The position numbers and the translations under genes were made by a program. From positions 1 to 13,790 of the forward strand of contig CAYNLI010000081.1 in assembly GCA_964398035.1 (NCBI GenBank): a stretch of DNA of 13,790 nt, written 5' to 3'. The notes under the pieces were generated by a model, which worked only from the letters and a program-made list of their open reading frames with translations, was not told the DNA's origin and did not search any database. Positions 6,608 to 13,360 of this stretch are shown here, piece after piece (position 1 is the stretch's first letter; each line of letters opens with the position of its first letter). Source of the DNA: Saonia sp964398035. Its GTDB lineage: Bacteria; Bacteroidota; Bacteroidia; Flavobacteriales; Flavobacteriaceae.

Positions 6608-7595
6608 CATTTGCTATTATTTTTTCTATTTCTTCCTTGCCATTTCCAATAAACTTATGTTTTATTGAAATAAAATATAAGTTTTCTACTTTATTTTTTA
6701 GTCTTACATAATCTTTCTCGGTAGTCAATATCACTTTTCTTTCATTAAATTCATCCAGCTCTTTTTGTGTAAAAAAATGATGGTCTTTATATTTAAGATG
6801 CTCATAATCAATACCTATTGAATTTAAATGATTAAGCAATGGTGTTGGGTTGGCAATACCTGTCACCAAAGTTATTTTTTGATTTTTAAAATTTTCTAGT
6901 GAAATACAACTACAGTTCCCTACCATGGTCTCCCCATATTCTAAATAACTGAACAATACTTTTTGGTTAGACCCAGGTTTAAGTTTATCCATTATTATCT
7001 TTTGCTCAACTACACTTATATCTGATGAACATTTTGTAACCACAATTATATCTGCACGCTTAGCTTCCCTTTTACTATCTCTTAAATTCCCAGTAGGCAA
7101 ATACCAATCATTGGAATATAAATTTTGGTATGTAGTCAATAAAATATAAACACTTGGTGTTACCTTTCTGTGCTGAAAGGCATCATCCAATAGAATTAAA
7201 TCAGATTTAAATTCTTTTTCAATTCTAGATATAGCATTACACCTATCCTCATTCACCACAACTTTTATTTCTGGAAATTTGGAATGTATCTGGAATGGTT
7301 CATCCCCTATTTCTTCAACTTTACTATTTGGTGTTGCCTCTAGAAAACCTTTTGTTTTCCTTCCATACCCCCTACTTAAAACTGCAAGGTCATAGGTGTC
7401 TTTAAATTGAAGAACCAAAAACTCTATCATTGGTGTTTTCCCGGTACCGCCTACACTTAAATTACCAATACAAATTGTTGGTGTTTTAAAAGATCTTGAA
7501 GATAATACCTTTGTATCATATAGATAATTCCGCAAGTACACCACAAGGGCGTAAACAAGGGATATCGGAAAACTTATTTTTCTAAGAAGCCACAT
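6594..7595 (-). CDS. lpxK: Tetraacyldisaccharide 4'-kinase
   Basis: Phosphorylates the 4' position of the lipid A disaccharide precursor (DS-1-P) to make lipid IVA, at the cytoplasmic face of the inner membrane. The 333 residues begin with a hydrophobic membrane-associating stretch (about 8-24). They contain the Walker A motif GNLSVGGTGKTP (44-55), LSRGYGRKTKG (73-83), GDEP (97-100) and the family's DDAFQHR (137-143), then VTGIANP and LTTEKDYVRL toward the C-terminus. Length is typical. It is transcribed divergently from the Nif3-family gene across 50 bases and ends with TAG inside the 3' end of the hybrid kinase gene on the other strand. No terminator is visible at that junction. Confidence 0.96.
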   Translation of the reverse strand: MWLLRKISFPISLVYALVVYLRNYLYDTKVLSSRSFKTPTICIGNLSVGGTGKTPMIEFLVLQFKDTYDLAVLSRGYGRKTKGFLEATPNSKVEEIGDEPFQIHSKFPEIKVVVNEDRCNAISRIEKEFKSDLILLDDAFQHRKVTPSVYILLTTYQNLYSNDWYLPTGNLRDSKREAKRADIIVVTKCSSDISVVEQKIIMDKLKPGSNQKVLFSYLEYGETMVGNCSCISLENFKNQKITLVTGIANPTPLLNHLNSIGIDYEHLKYKDHHFFTQKELDEFNERKVILTTEKDYVRLKNKVENLYFISIKHKFIGNGKEEIEKIIANVIKQ

Positions 7596-7616
7596 CAGAA
7601 CGATAATATAATATTT

Positions 7617-7624
7617 TATCTTTG
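7617..7624 (+). promoter_or_regulatory. -7 promoter element (TATCTTTG) of the Nif3/zinc-ribbon-like operon
   Basis: An exact TAnnTTTG match in the 50-base divergent gap, 21 bases before the ATG at 7646. No clear -33 TTG is present. The lpxK promoter must lie in the same short gap on the other strand, but no good -7 match was found for it. Confidence 0.55.
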
Positions 7625-7645
7625 ATAGCCTAATAAAATTTAAAA

Positions 7646-8740
7646 ATGACCGTAAAACAAGTTACCAATATCTTGGAAGAATTAGCTCCATTAAATTATG
7701 CAGAGGATTTTGACAATGTGGGATTATTGATTGGAAAAGAAAATACTAAGGTATCTGGGATTCTGGTAACACTGGATACTTTGGAAAATGTGGTTGATGA
7801 AGCTATTGCAAAAAAATGCAATTTAATAGTAAGTTTCCACCCCATTATCTTTAATGGTTTAAAAAAAATTACAGATGCTTCATATGTGGAACGTGTAGTG
7901 ACCAAAGCAATTAAGAATAATATCTCTATTTATAGTATGCATACCGCTTTAGATAATTCTCCAGAAGGTGTAAATGCAAAAATATGTGAGATTCTAGGAT
8001 TGGTCAACACAAAAATTTTAATTCCCCAGAAAAAAATCATTAAAAAATTAACAACATATGTTCCCAATGATAGTGCAGAAAAATTAAAGGAAGCACTTTT
8101 TATTGCTGGCGCAGGTACTATTGGCAATTATTCCAATTGCAGTTTCACTGTTGATGGAACAGGAAGTTACAAACCAGAAGAAAAAAGCAATCCTACAAAA
8201 GGAAATATTGGAGAAGTTCATTATGAGCAAGAGACCCAAATAAACATAACCTATAATAAAAAAGTTGAATCAAAAGTTTTAAGGGCATTGTTTGACTGTC
8301 ACCCATATGAAGAAATAGCATATGAAATATTAACGCTGGAAAATACCAATCAACATATAGGAATGGGAATGATAGGAGAATTGGACAAATCAATGAGTGA
8401 AAAAGATTTTCTGGAATTTCTCAAAAATAAAATGGATGCAAAAGGTATAAGGCATTCAGAATTATTGGGCAAAAAAATAAAAAAAGTAGCAGTTCTTGGA
8501 GGAAGTGGAGCTTTTGCAATTGATGCAGCAAAAAGAGCGCATGCAGATATTTTTATATCGGCAGATATAAAATATCATCAATTTTATGAAGCAGAGAAGA
8601 AAATGATAATTGCAGATATAGGACATTATGAAACTGAGCAGTTTACAAAAAATCTTTTAGTTGATTATCTTACAAAAAAAATCCCTAATTTTGCAATCTC
8701 TTTATCAGAGAGTATAACAAATCCCATCAAGTATTATTAA
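7646..8740 (+). CDS. Nif3-like dinuclear metal-centre protein (YqfO type, with PII-like insertion)
   Basis: Member of the widespread Nif3/YbgI/YqfO family; the family has been called GTP cyclohydrolase 1 type 2, but its physiological role is unsettled. The 364 residues show the long form: Nif3 N-terminal half with DFDNVGLLIG (21-30), IVSFHPIIFNGL (61-72) and MHTALDNSPEGVN (98-110); a middle insertion (about 130-235) with the HPYEEIAYEI segment typical of the PII/CutA1-like domain; and the C-terminal half with AVLGGSGAF (282-290), ADIKYHQ (306-312) and DIGHYETEQF (324-333). Expected metal ligands are H65, D103, H327 and E331. The first histidine of the usual HHP motif is F64 here. The gene is followed 3 bases after its stop by the cysteine-free zinc-ribbon-family gene, so the two are cotranscribed. 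Confidence 0.93.
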   Translation: MTVKQVTNILEELAPLNYAEDFDNVGLLIGKENTKVSGILVTLDTLENVVDEAIAKKCNLIVSFHPIIFNGLKKITDASYVERVVTKAIKNNISIYSMHTALDNSPEGVNAKICEILGLVNTKILIPQKKIIKKLTTYVPNDSAEKLKEALFIAGAGTIGNYSNCSFTVDGTGSYKPEEKSNPTKGNIGEVHYEQETQINITYNKKVESKVLRALFDCHPYEEIAYEILTLENTNQHIGMGMIGELDKSMSEKDFLEFLKNKMDAKGIRHSELLGKKIKKVAVLGGSGAFAIDAAKRAHADIFISADIKYHQFYEAEKKMIIADIGHYETEQFTKNLLVDYLTKKIPNFAISLSESITNPIKYY

Positions 8741-8743
8741 AAT

Positions 8744-9526
8744 ATGGCAAAAAAGAAAGAAACAACCGTCGAAGATAAATTAAGAGCTCTATATGATTTG
8801 CAATTAATAGATTCCAGGGTTGATGAAATACGCAATGTTCGTGGCGAACTTCCTTTAGAAGTAGAAGATTTAGTAGATGAAGTACTTGGTCTTAAAACCA
8901 GAATAGATAAGTTAAAAACTGATATAGAGACAGTTAACTTTGAAATTGGTGCTAAAAAGAATTTGATTGATGAAGCCAAGGTCTTGATGAAAAAATATGC
9001 TGAACAACAAAAAAATGTTAGGAACAGCAGAGAATTTAATTCTTTATCCAAAGAAGTTGAATTTCAAGAATTAGAAATTCAGTTGGCAGAGAAAAATATT
9101 AAGGAATTTAAAGTCCAAATAGACCAGAAAAAAATAGTTGTTTCTGAAACTAAAGAACGTTTATCTGAACGCGATGCACACCTTAAGCATAAAAAGAGTG
9201 AATTAAATGTTATTTTAGCAGAAACTGAAAAAGAAGAAAAAGCTTTATTGGCCAAATCTGCTGAATATGAAAATCAGATAGAAGAAAGGTTGATAAAAGC
9301 ATACAAACGCATTAGACACAATGTTAAAAATGGTTTGGCAATTGTACCAATAGAAAGAGGAGCTTCTGGAGGTTCATTCTTTACTATACCGCCTCAAGTA
9401 CAAGTAGAAATAGCTTCCAGAAAAAAAATAATTACTGACGAGCACAGTGGAAGAATATTAGTAGACTCTACATTGGCTGACGAACAGCAAGTAAAAATGC
9501 AAAAATTATTTTCAAAATTATACTAA
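8744..9526 (+). CDS. Coiled-coil protein of the C4-type zinc-ribbon family, lacking all zinc-binding cysteines
   Basis: 260 residues. A long helical, charged region (about 10-195) is strongly predicted to form a coiled-coil hairpin, with the conserved turn KNVRNSREFNSLSKEVEFQE at about 90-109. The C-terminal part (about 200-240) aligns by eye with the zinc-ribbon end of the family, with the framework RGASGGSFFTIPPQ (205-218) and DEHSGRILVD (232-241). Where the family has two CxxC knuckles, this protein has S208/S211 and D232/S235, and it contains no cysteine at all. It cannot bind zinc the usual way. I believe relatives in Flavobacteriaceae share this loss, but could not check. Function is unknown; a role in nucleic acid or protein interactions has been suggested for the family. 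It is cotranscribed with the Nif3-like gene and closed by a strong terminator. Confidence 0.88.
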   Translation: MAKKKETTVEDKLRALYDLQLIDSRVDEIRNVRGELPLEVEDLVDEVLGLKTRIDKLKTDIETVNFEIGAKKNLIDEAKVLMKKYAEQQKNVRNSREFNSLSKEVEFQELEIQLAEKNIKEFKVQIDQKKIVVSETKERLSERDAHLKHKKSELNVILAETEKEEKALLAKSAEYENQIEERLIKAYKRIRHNVKNGLAIVPIERGASGGSFFTIPPQVQVEIASRKKIITDEHSGRILVDSTLADEQQVKMQKLFSKLY

Positions 9527-9541
9527 AAAATACATCTATAC

Positions 9542-9571
9542 AAAAAAGCCACCTTTTCAGGTGGCTTTTTT
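9542..9571. terminator. Bidirectional Rho-independent terminator
   Basis: GCCACC (9548-9553) and GGTGGC (9560-9565) form a 6-base GC-rich stem with a 6-base loop. The stem is flanked by six A on the left (9542-9547) and six T on the right (9566-9571), so it can terminate in both directions. It serves the plus-strand operon ending at 9526 and the minus-strand kynurenine monooxygenase, whose stop codon (9570-9572) overlaps its edge. Confidence 0.92.
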
Positions 9572-10919
9572 ATTTTAGACCAATTAGGTCTAGAATTTTA
9601 TACTCCACTTCTAAACTATCCCATTTTTCTTCAATAGCATCCATTTTCATAATCACTTTCATGATTTGCTCCTGCTCATCACCAATTGCCAAGGCTTCTG
9701 CATATGGTCTATTGGAAAATGTAACCCTAGAATAAACAGGTATCCATTTATCTGGATGTTTTGCAGCAAAGTGTTTTTCGATTTTTTTCTGTAATAGAAA
9801 TTTTGGGTCTGCCGTTTTACTGCTCATTTCTATAAAATTCCTATAGCTTAATTCTGCAATAGCATCCGCATTAGGCTTTCTAACCTCCTGGTATTCTTTA
9901 AAAATTGTATCCCAATCATTTCCGTACTTGATCATTAACTCATTTAACACATAAATATCTTCAAAACCAGCATTCATCCCTTGCCCAAAAAAAGGCACTA
10001 TAGCGTGTGCAGAATCACCTACTAAGGCAACTTTGTCCCAATAGGTCCATGGGTAACATTTCATTGTCACCATAGCACTTGTAGGATTTTCAAAGAAATC
10101 TTTAGTAAGATTTTCTATATCCTGCATAACATCTGGAAAATGGGTCTTAAAAAAATCCCTGGCTTCTTTCTCATTGGTAATGTTTTCAAAAGACACATCT
10201 CCCTCAAAAGGTAAAAATAGGGTACAAGTAAAGCTCCCATCCAAATTGGGCATAGCAATCAGCATAAATTTACCCCTAGGCCAAATATGAAAGGAATTCT
10301 TATCCAATTTATGTGTACCATCTTCATTTGCAAGAATGGTCAACTCTTTATAACCAACATTTATAAAATTTTGGGAATAATTAAAACGGCTACGTCTTTG
10401 CATTTTATGCCTAATTCTAGAAAAAGCCCCATCACACCCAAAAATAACATCATACTTATACTCTTTCCATTCACTTTTCTCGAATTCACCTGTAAACAAT
10501 TTAGCTTCTGGCAAATCAACATCCCATACTTTTTCTTTAAACTTAAAAACCACGCCATGTTCTTCAGCTAAATCTATCATTCTGCGATTTAGAACCCCCC
10601 TGGATATAGACCATATGGCTTCGCCTTCCTTACCGTATTTTTGAAAATACATTGGTTTATTATTTATATGCATGGCGCGCTTATCTAGAGGTATAGCCAG
10701 CTTTTTCACTTCATTTTCGATTCCAACTTCACGAAGAGATTTCCACCCCCTGTTGCTCATAGCAAGGTTAATGGAACGACCTGAAAATTTAATGGTCCTT
10801 ATGTCCGGTCTACGGTCAAAAACTGTAACAGAATGACCTAGTTTTTGGAGGTATATAGCCAACAACGAGCCTACTAATCCTGATCCAACAATAGCAATGT
10901 TCTTGGTGTTCTGTATCAT
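9570..10919 (-). CDS. kmo: Kynurenine 3-monooxygenase (FAD-dependent)
   Basis: Flavoprotein hydroxylase that converts L-kynurenine to 3-hydroxykynurenine with NADPH and O2, a step in tryptophan degradation and in de novo NAD synthesis from tryptophan. The 449 residues have the N-terminal FAD Rossmann motif GSGLVG (12-17), the conserved FSGRSINLAMSNRGW (45-59), the CDGAFSRIRH segment (162-171) and the second FAD motif GDSAHAIVPFFGQGMNAG (301-318). This closely matches the KMO subgroup of aromatic hydroxylases rather than general salicylate-type enzymes. It stands alone here: no kynureninase or 3-hydroxyanthranilate dioxygenase gene is in the window. It ends in a terminator shared with the converging operon. 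A near-perfect palindrome lies 90 bases upstream of the start. No clear -7 box was found. Confidence 0.95.
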   Translation of the reverse strand: MIQNTKNIAIVGSGLVGSLLAIYLQKLGHSVTVFDRRPDIRTIKFSGRSINLAMSNRGWKSLREVGIENEVKKLAIPLDKRAMHINNKPMYFQKYGKEGEAIWSISRGVLNRRMIDLAEEHGVVFKFKEKVWDVDLPEAKLFTGEFEKSEWKEYKYDVIFGCDGAFSRIRHKMQRRSRFNYSQNFINVGYKELTILANEDGTHKLDKNSFHIWPRGKFMLIAMPNLDGSFTCTLFLPFEGDVSFENITNEKEARDFFKTHFPDVMQDIENLTKDFFENPTSAMVTMKCYPWTYWDKVALVGDSAHAIVPFFGQGMNAGFEDIYVLNELMIKYGNDWDTIFKEYQEVRKPNADAIAELSYRNFIEMSSKTADPKFLLQKKIEKHFAAKHPDKWIPVYSRVTFSNRPYAEALAIGDEQEQIMKVIMKMDAIEEKWDSLEVEYKILDLIGLK

Positions 10920-11092
10920 ATTTTATTGCTAGTAGGGTTATAATTTATATATGTAAAAATAATAAAATTAAGTTTTAAGCAATTACATGAATAATGATTT
11001 GAAAATTATACATCTGATGTAAGAAAACAGAAAGAAATTATTTTCAATTTTTCATTAATACCACACCTATTGGAACAACCGCATATATCCAA
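10920..11092. other. AT-rich intergenic region upstream of kmo
   Basis: No gene is supported between the kmo start and the clpP terminator. The stretch is strongly AT-rich and should hold the kmo promoter (minus strand), although no TAnnTTTG box stands out. The only distinct structure is the palindrome TACATC-T-GATGTA at 11009-11021, listed separately. Confidence 0.6.
11009..11021. promoter_or_regulatory. Palindrome upstream of kmo, candidate operator
   Basis: TACATC (11009-11014) and GATGTA (11016-11021) form a perfect 6-base inverted repeat around a single T. It lies 89 bases upstream of the kmo start codon in otherwise featureless AT-rich DNA. Its size and symmetry fit a dimeric regulator site; no regulator gene is adjacent. 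Chance occurrence is possible. Confidence 0.3.
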
Positions 11093-11126
11093 AAAGCCCT
11101 ACACAAACATTGTTGTATAGGGCTTT
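11093..11126 (-). terminator. Rho-independent terminator of clpP
   Basis: Arms AAAGCCCTACACAA (11093-11106) and TTGTATAGGGCTTT (11113-11126) pair over 14 bases with one mismatch and a 6-base loop. On the minus strand the stem runs into TTTTT about 22-57 bases beyond the clpP stop. On the plus strand a looser T-rich tail follows, so some bidirectional activity is possible, but no plus-strand gene ends here. Confidence 0.85.
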
Positions 11127-11147
11127 ATTATTTAAATATATTCTTTT

Positions 11148-11696
11148 TTATTCCAATATTCCGTCTACAATACCGTATGCAACAGATTCTTCTGCTCCCA
11201 TCCAATAATCACGGTCAAAATCCTTCATTACCTTATCATAATCCTGACCACAATTATCCGCTAAAATCTTGGCGCCAAGCTTTTTGGTTTTTATGATTTC
11301 TTTAGCCTGAATTTCAATATTAGAAGCCTGACCTCTAGCACCACCACTTGGTTGATGAATCATAACCCTTGCATGTGGTTGAATAAACCTTCTGCCTTTT
11401 TCACCAACAGAAAGCAAGATAGACCCCATGGAAGCTGCCAACCCTGAACACACAGTAGATACCGGGCTTTTAATTTGCTTGATAGTATCATAAATAGCAA
11501 AACCAGAAGTAACATACCCTCCAGGGCTATTGATAATCAATTGTATTTCCTTATTATTTTGAAGATCAAGGTAAAGTAAACGTTCTATAACATGCTTTGC
11601 GGAATCATCATCTACCATACCCCACAAAAACACTTTTCTTTCATCCAGTAATTTTTCCTGTATTGCTTCTTGTACTTTTCCTTTTTTTGAACTCAT
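11148..11696 (-). CDS. clpP: ClpP-family serine peptidase (ATP-dependent Clp protease proteolytic subunit)
   Basis: Cytoplasmic self-compartmentalising serine peptidase that would degrade proteins fed by a Clp ATPase. The 182 residues have the full catalytic triad: S89 in GLAASMGSILLS, H114 in VMIHQPSGGARGQ and D163 in DFDRDYWMGAEE. Other ClpP hallmarks are IINSPGGYVTSGFAIYDT (54-71) and the handle-region sequence around 118-140. It is shorter than E. coli ClpP (207 with propeptide): there is almost no propeptide, and the N-terminal segment reads KVQEAIQEKLLDERKVFLWG, where the usual form has DIYSRLLKERIIFLGG. No clpX or tig neighbour is present, so this is likely a second, stand-alone paralog; that is inference. 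A possible -7 box (TAATTTTG on the minus strand, 11719-11726) lies 22 bases upstream. A strong terminator follows. Confidence 0.93.
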   Translation of the reverse strand: MSSKKGKVQEAIQEKLLDERKVFLWGMVDDDSAKHVIERLLYLDLQNNKEIQLIINSPGGYVTSGFAIYDTIKQIKSPVSTVCSGLAASMGSILLSVGEKGRRFIQPHARVMIHQPSGGARGQASNIEIQAKEIIKTKKLGAKILADNCGQDYDKVMKDFDRDYWMGAEESVAYGIVDGILE

Positions 11697-11718
11697 TTTC
11701 TAATTTGTTGATAGATAT

Positions 11719-11726
11719 CAAAATTA
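11719..11726 (-). promoter_or_regulatory. Possible -7 promoter element of clpP
   Basis: The minus strand reads TAATTTTG, an exact TAnnTTTG match, 22 bases before the clpP ATG in the 94-base gap after the 143-residue gene. No -33 TTG at the right spacing was found, so this is tentative. Confidence 0.4.
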
Positions 11727-11790
11727 ATCAATTTATTGAAAAAGAAACTACCTATTTACTGATACTTATTGAATGGATAAAAAAGAGCTT

Positions 11791-12222
11791 TTAACGTAGC
11801 GATACATCCAAATGATATTCATTGGAGCATTTTGCAGCATATGAAACTGCTGGCACCATTGCTGCCAACAACTTTGCACTAGTCGTTAAAATACTTTTAT
11901 CCATTTCCACCAATAACGATTCTTCAAGCACAAGAGAGGGTTCTGTAGCTTTTAAAGGAAAAACAAAGTGTCCCAACAACCCCTTCTTGTCATCTACAGA
12001 TTCTAAAACCACATCGCTTTGATCCCAATTAGGATAAAGAGTATGAAAATCAACTTTACTATTCAAATTAAAAAGAAATAAATGCAATCTATACTCCATA
12101 CTTAATTCTAAGTAAATAGGGTGAAAATCAAGTTTTATTTCTGTGCGAAACATTGTAAAACCAGTATAAATTGAACTGCTTTCTGATATATTCAATAATT
12201 TAATTGAATTTACTTTCACCAT
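11791..12222 (-). CDS. Hypothetical protein, 143 residues
   Basis: Not recognised. The frame is open for 143 codons from the ATG at 12222 and lies in line with the other minus-strand genes (101 bases after mscS, 94 bases before clpP). The protein is rich in beta-forming and aromatic residues (for example MEYRLHLFLFNLNSK at about 42-56), has no signal peptide and no clear membrane helix. A moderately hydrophobic stretch occurs near 113-129 (SAKLLAAMVPAVSYAAK). Two cysteine or histidine clusters typical of metal sites are absent. Its composition and codon use look like its neighbours, which supports a real gene. An opposing plus-strand frame inside it (11822-12022) is shorter and has no supporting signals. 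Confidence 0.65.
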   Translation of the reverse strand: MVKVNSIKLLNISESSSIYTGFTMFRTEIKLDFHPIYLELSMEYRLHLFLFNLNSKVDFHTLYPNWDQSDVVLESVDDKKGLLGHFVFPLKATEPSLVLEESLLVEMDKSILTTSAKLLAAMVPAVSYAAKCSNEYHLDVSLR

Positions 12223-12323
12223 TATAATTTTTTTCAGGGGATTTTATAATATCGTTCCCAAAACAAATAATTGTGATGGAAACAATTTATCTAGATTATT
12301 AATAAAAAATATTTTGGGCTACT

Positions 12324-13151
12324 TTAATCTTTTATTTTAATCCTATTCTCAGTGATTTCTTTTATTGGAATAACCATTTTACCCTCTTTGGTCTTTAGTG
12401 TTAAAAAAGTGTTGTCTATACTTTCAATAGTTCCTTTTAGACCATTTATTTCAATCTTGTCTCCAACTGCATAATTCCTTCTTGCATAGAACGTACGCAA
12501 CAAATCAGAAATCACATCTCTAGAACCAAGACCAAAACCTAGGGCTACAGCAAAAAGAAATGCGCCAAGAATTATTGTAAAGTTATTGGTGATAATTGTT
12601 GTATCTATGCCTGCATGGTTCAATGCTGTTATGGACATAAAAAATGCAATAATGTAAAATACCACATTGCTCACAATTTTTGAGCCTCCCATTCCAAATG
12701 ACTCAAAGACCCTGACAAGTGTTTTTTTAACAACTTTAGCAACGTACATACCGCCCATAAAAATCACCAATGCAGTAAGTAAAACTGGTAAGTATCTTAA
12801 CAGGTTGGCAATTTCATTAGAAATTACCTCTAGATGCATTATGTCCGCAACAATTATAATAAATACTAAAACCATTAATCCCTTTACAAAACCTAAAAGA
12901 ATTTTTGAAATCTGAATTTTAACATTGGAATCCCCAAAAAGTTTTGCTTCATTTATTTTGTCAGAAAGCCTATCTATTTTAACAATCTTTAAAATTTTAT
13001 TTAAAACATACAAGACTATTTTAGTGAAAATCCACCCAAAAATTAGTGCTACAATAGCCCCTAAAATTCCTGGCAATGCAGCCCCTATCTCTTTAAGAAT
13101 TGATGATAGTGTCTCTGAGGTCAAATTTTTCCATTCGCTTATTGTTTCCAT
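12324..13151 (-). CDS. MscS-family mechanosensitive ion channel, short form
   Basis: Inner-membrane channel expected to open under membrane tension and release solutes during hypo-osmotic shock. The 275 residues contain about five hydrophobic segments: 27-54, 83-105, 118-141, 159-182 and 190-210. The pore-lining helix region ILGAFLFAVALGFGLGSRD (194-212) and DVISDLL that follows match the MscS core. A beta-domain segment comes next: YAVGDKIEINGLKGTIESID (227-246), then LKTKEGKMVIPIKEI. The chain stops soon after the beta domain, so the large C-terminal alpha/beta cage of E. coli MscS is missing. N-terminal TM helices resemble the conserved-TM-helix group. It follows the 62-residue gene by 20 bases and, with the sigma factor, forms a likely operon. 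Confidence 0.9.
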   Translation of the reverse strand: METISEWKNLTSETLSSILKEIGAALPGILGAIVALIFGWIFTKIVLYVLNKILKIVKIDRLSDKINEAKLFGDSNVKIQISKILLGFVKGLMVLVFIIIVADIMHLEVISNEIANLLRYLPVLLTALVIFMGGMYVAKVVKKTLVRVFESFGMGGSKIVSNVVFYIIAFFMSITALNHAGIDTTIITNNFTIILGAFLFAVALGFGLGSRDVISDLLRTFYARRNYAVGDKIEINGLKGTIESIDNTFLTLKTKEGKMVIPIKEITENRIKIKD

Positions 13152-13171
13152 AATATTAGTATTAATGAGTG

Positions 13172-13360
13172 TTAGTTTTTTTGTTTAGTTTTGAACAATC
13201 CGCTTATAATTGATGAATAATTAGATGTGACCAAAAAAGCCATATCCATAATAAATTTAGCAATGGCTATATCGTTCATTACCTTTTTCTTCATTTCTAG
13301 TGGCACTTCTTTCAAAGACTCCTCCAACTCCTGAAAAGGATTTTTCATTCCATCTAACAT
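13172..13360 (-). CDS. Small hypothetical protein (62 residues) between sigma factor and MscS channel
   Basis: Not recognised as a known family. The ATG at 13360 shares one base with the sigma stop codon (TAATG), so translation is almost certainly coupled, and mscS starts 20 bases beyond its stop. The protein begins MLDGMKNPFQELEESLKEVP, is charged and helical over about 6-32, then has a more hydrophobic, possibly membrane-associating stretch (IAKFIMDMAFLVTSNYSSII, 33-52) and a basic tail (KTKQKN). It sits where an anti-sigma factor is normally encoded, but shows no zinc-binding HxxxCxxC motif or recognisable anti-sigma domain. A role as a mini anti-sigma factor or a membrane adaptor to the channel is a guess from position. 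Coupling and tight spacing make a real gene likely. Confidence 0.75.
   Translation of the reverse strand: MLDGMKNPFQELEESLKEVPLEMKKKVMNDIAIAKFIMDMAFLVTSNYSSIISGLFKTKQKN

Noticed and set aside
8737..9051. 104-codon minus-strand open frame over the zinc-ribbon-family gene
   Set aside because: Serine- and phenylalanine-rich shadow translation of a coiled-coil gene; no independent signals.
10287..10571. 94-codon plus-strand open frame inside kmo
   Set aside because: Antisense to a well-conserved enzyme; no start signals or recognisable product.
11597..11794. 65-codon plus-strand frame spanning the clpP start and gap
   Set aside because: Half lies antisense to clpP and the rest in AT-rich spacer; no promoter or conserved features.
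12223..12323. Small RNA or promoter in the 101-base gap between mscS and the 143-residue gene
   Set aside because: No TAnnTTTG box at a sensible distance and no stable hairpin were found; only AT-rich spacer with a short TCTAGA palindrome.
12925..13188. 87-codon plus-strand frame across the mscS start
   Set aside because: Antisense to the channel gene; its hydrophobicity simply mirrors the membrane helices on the other strand.
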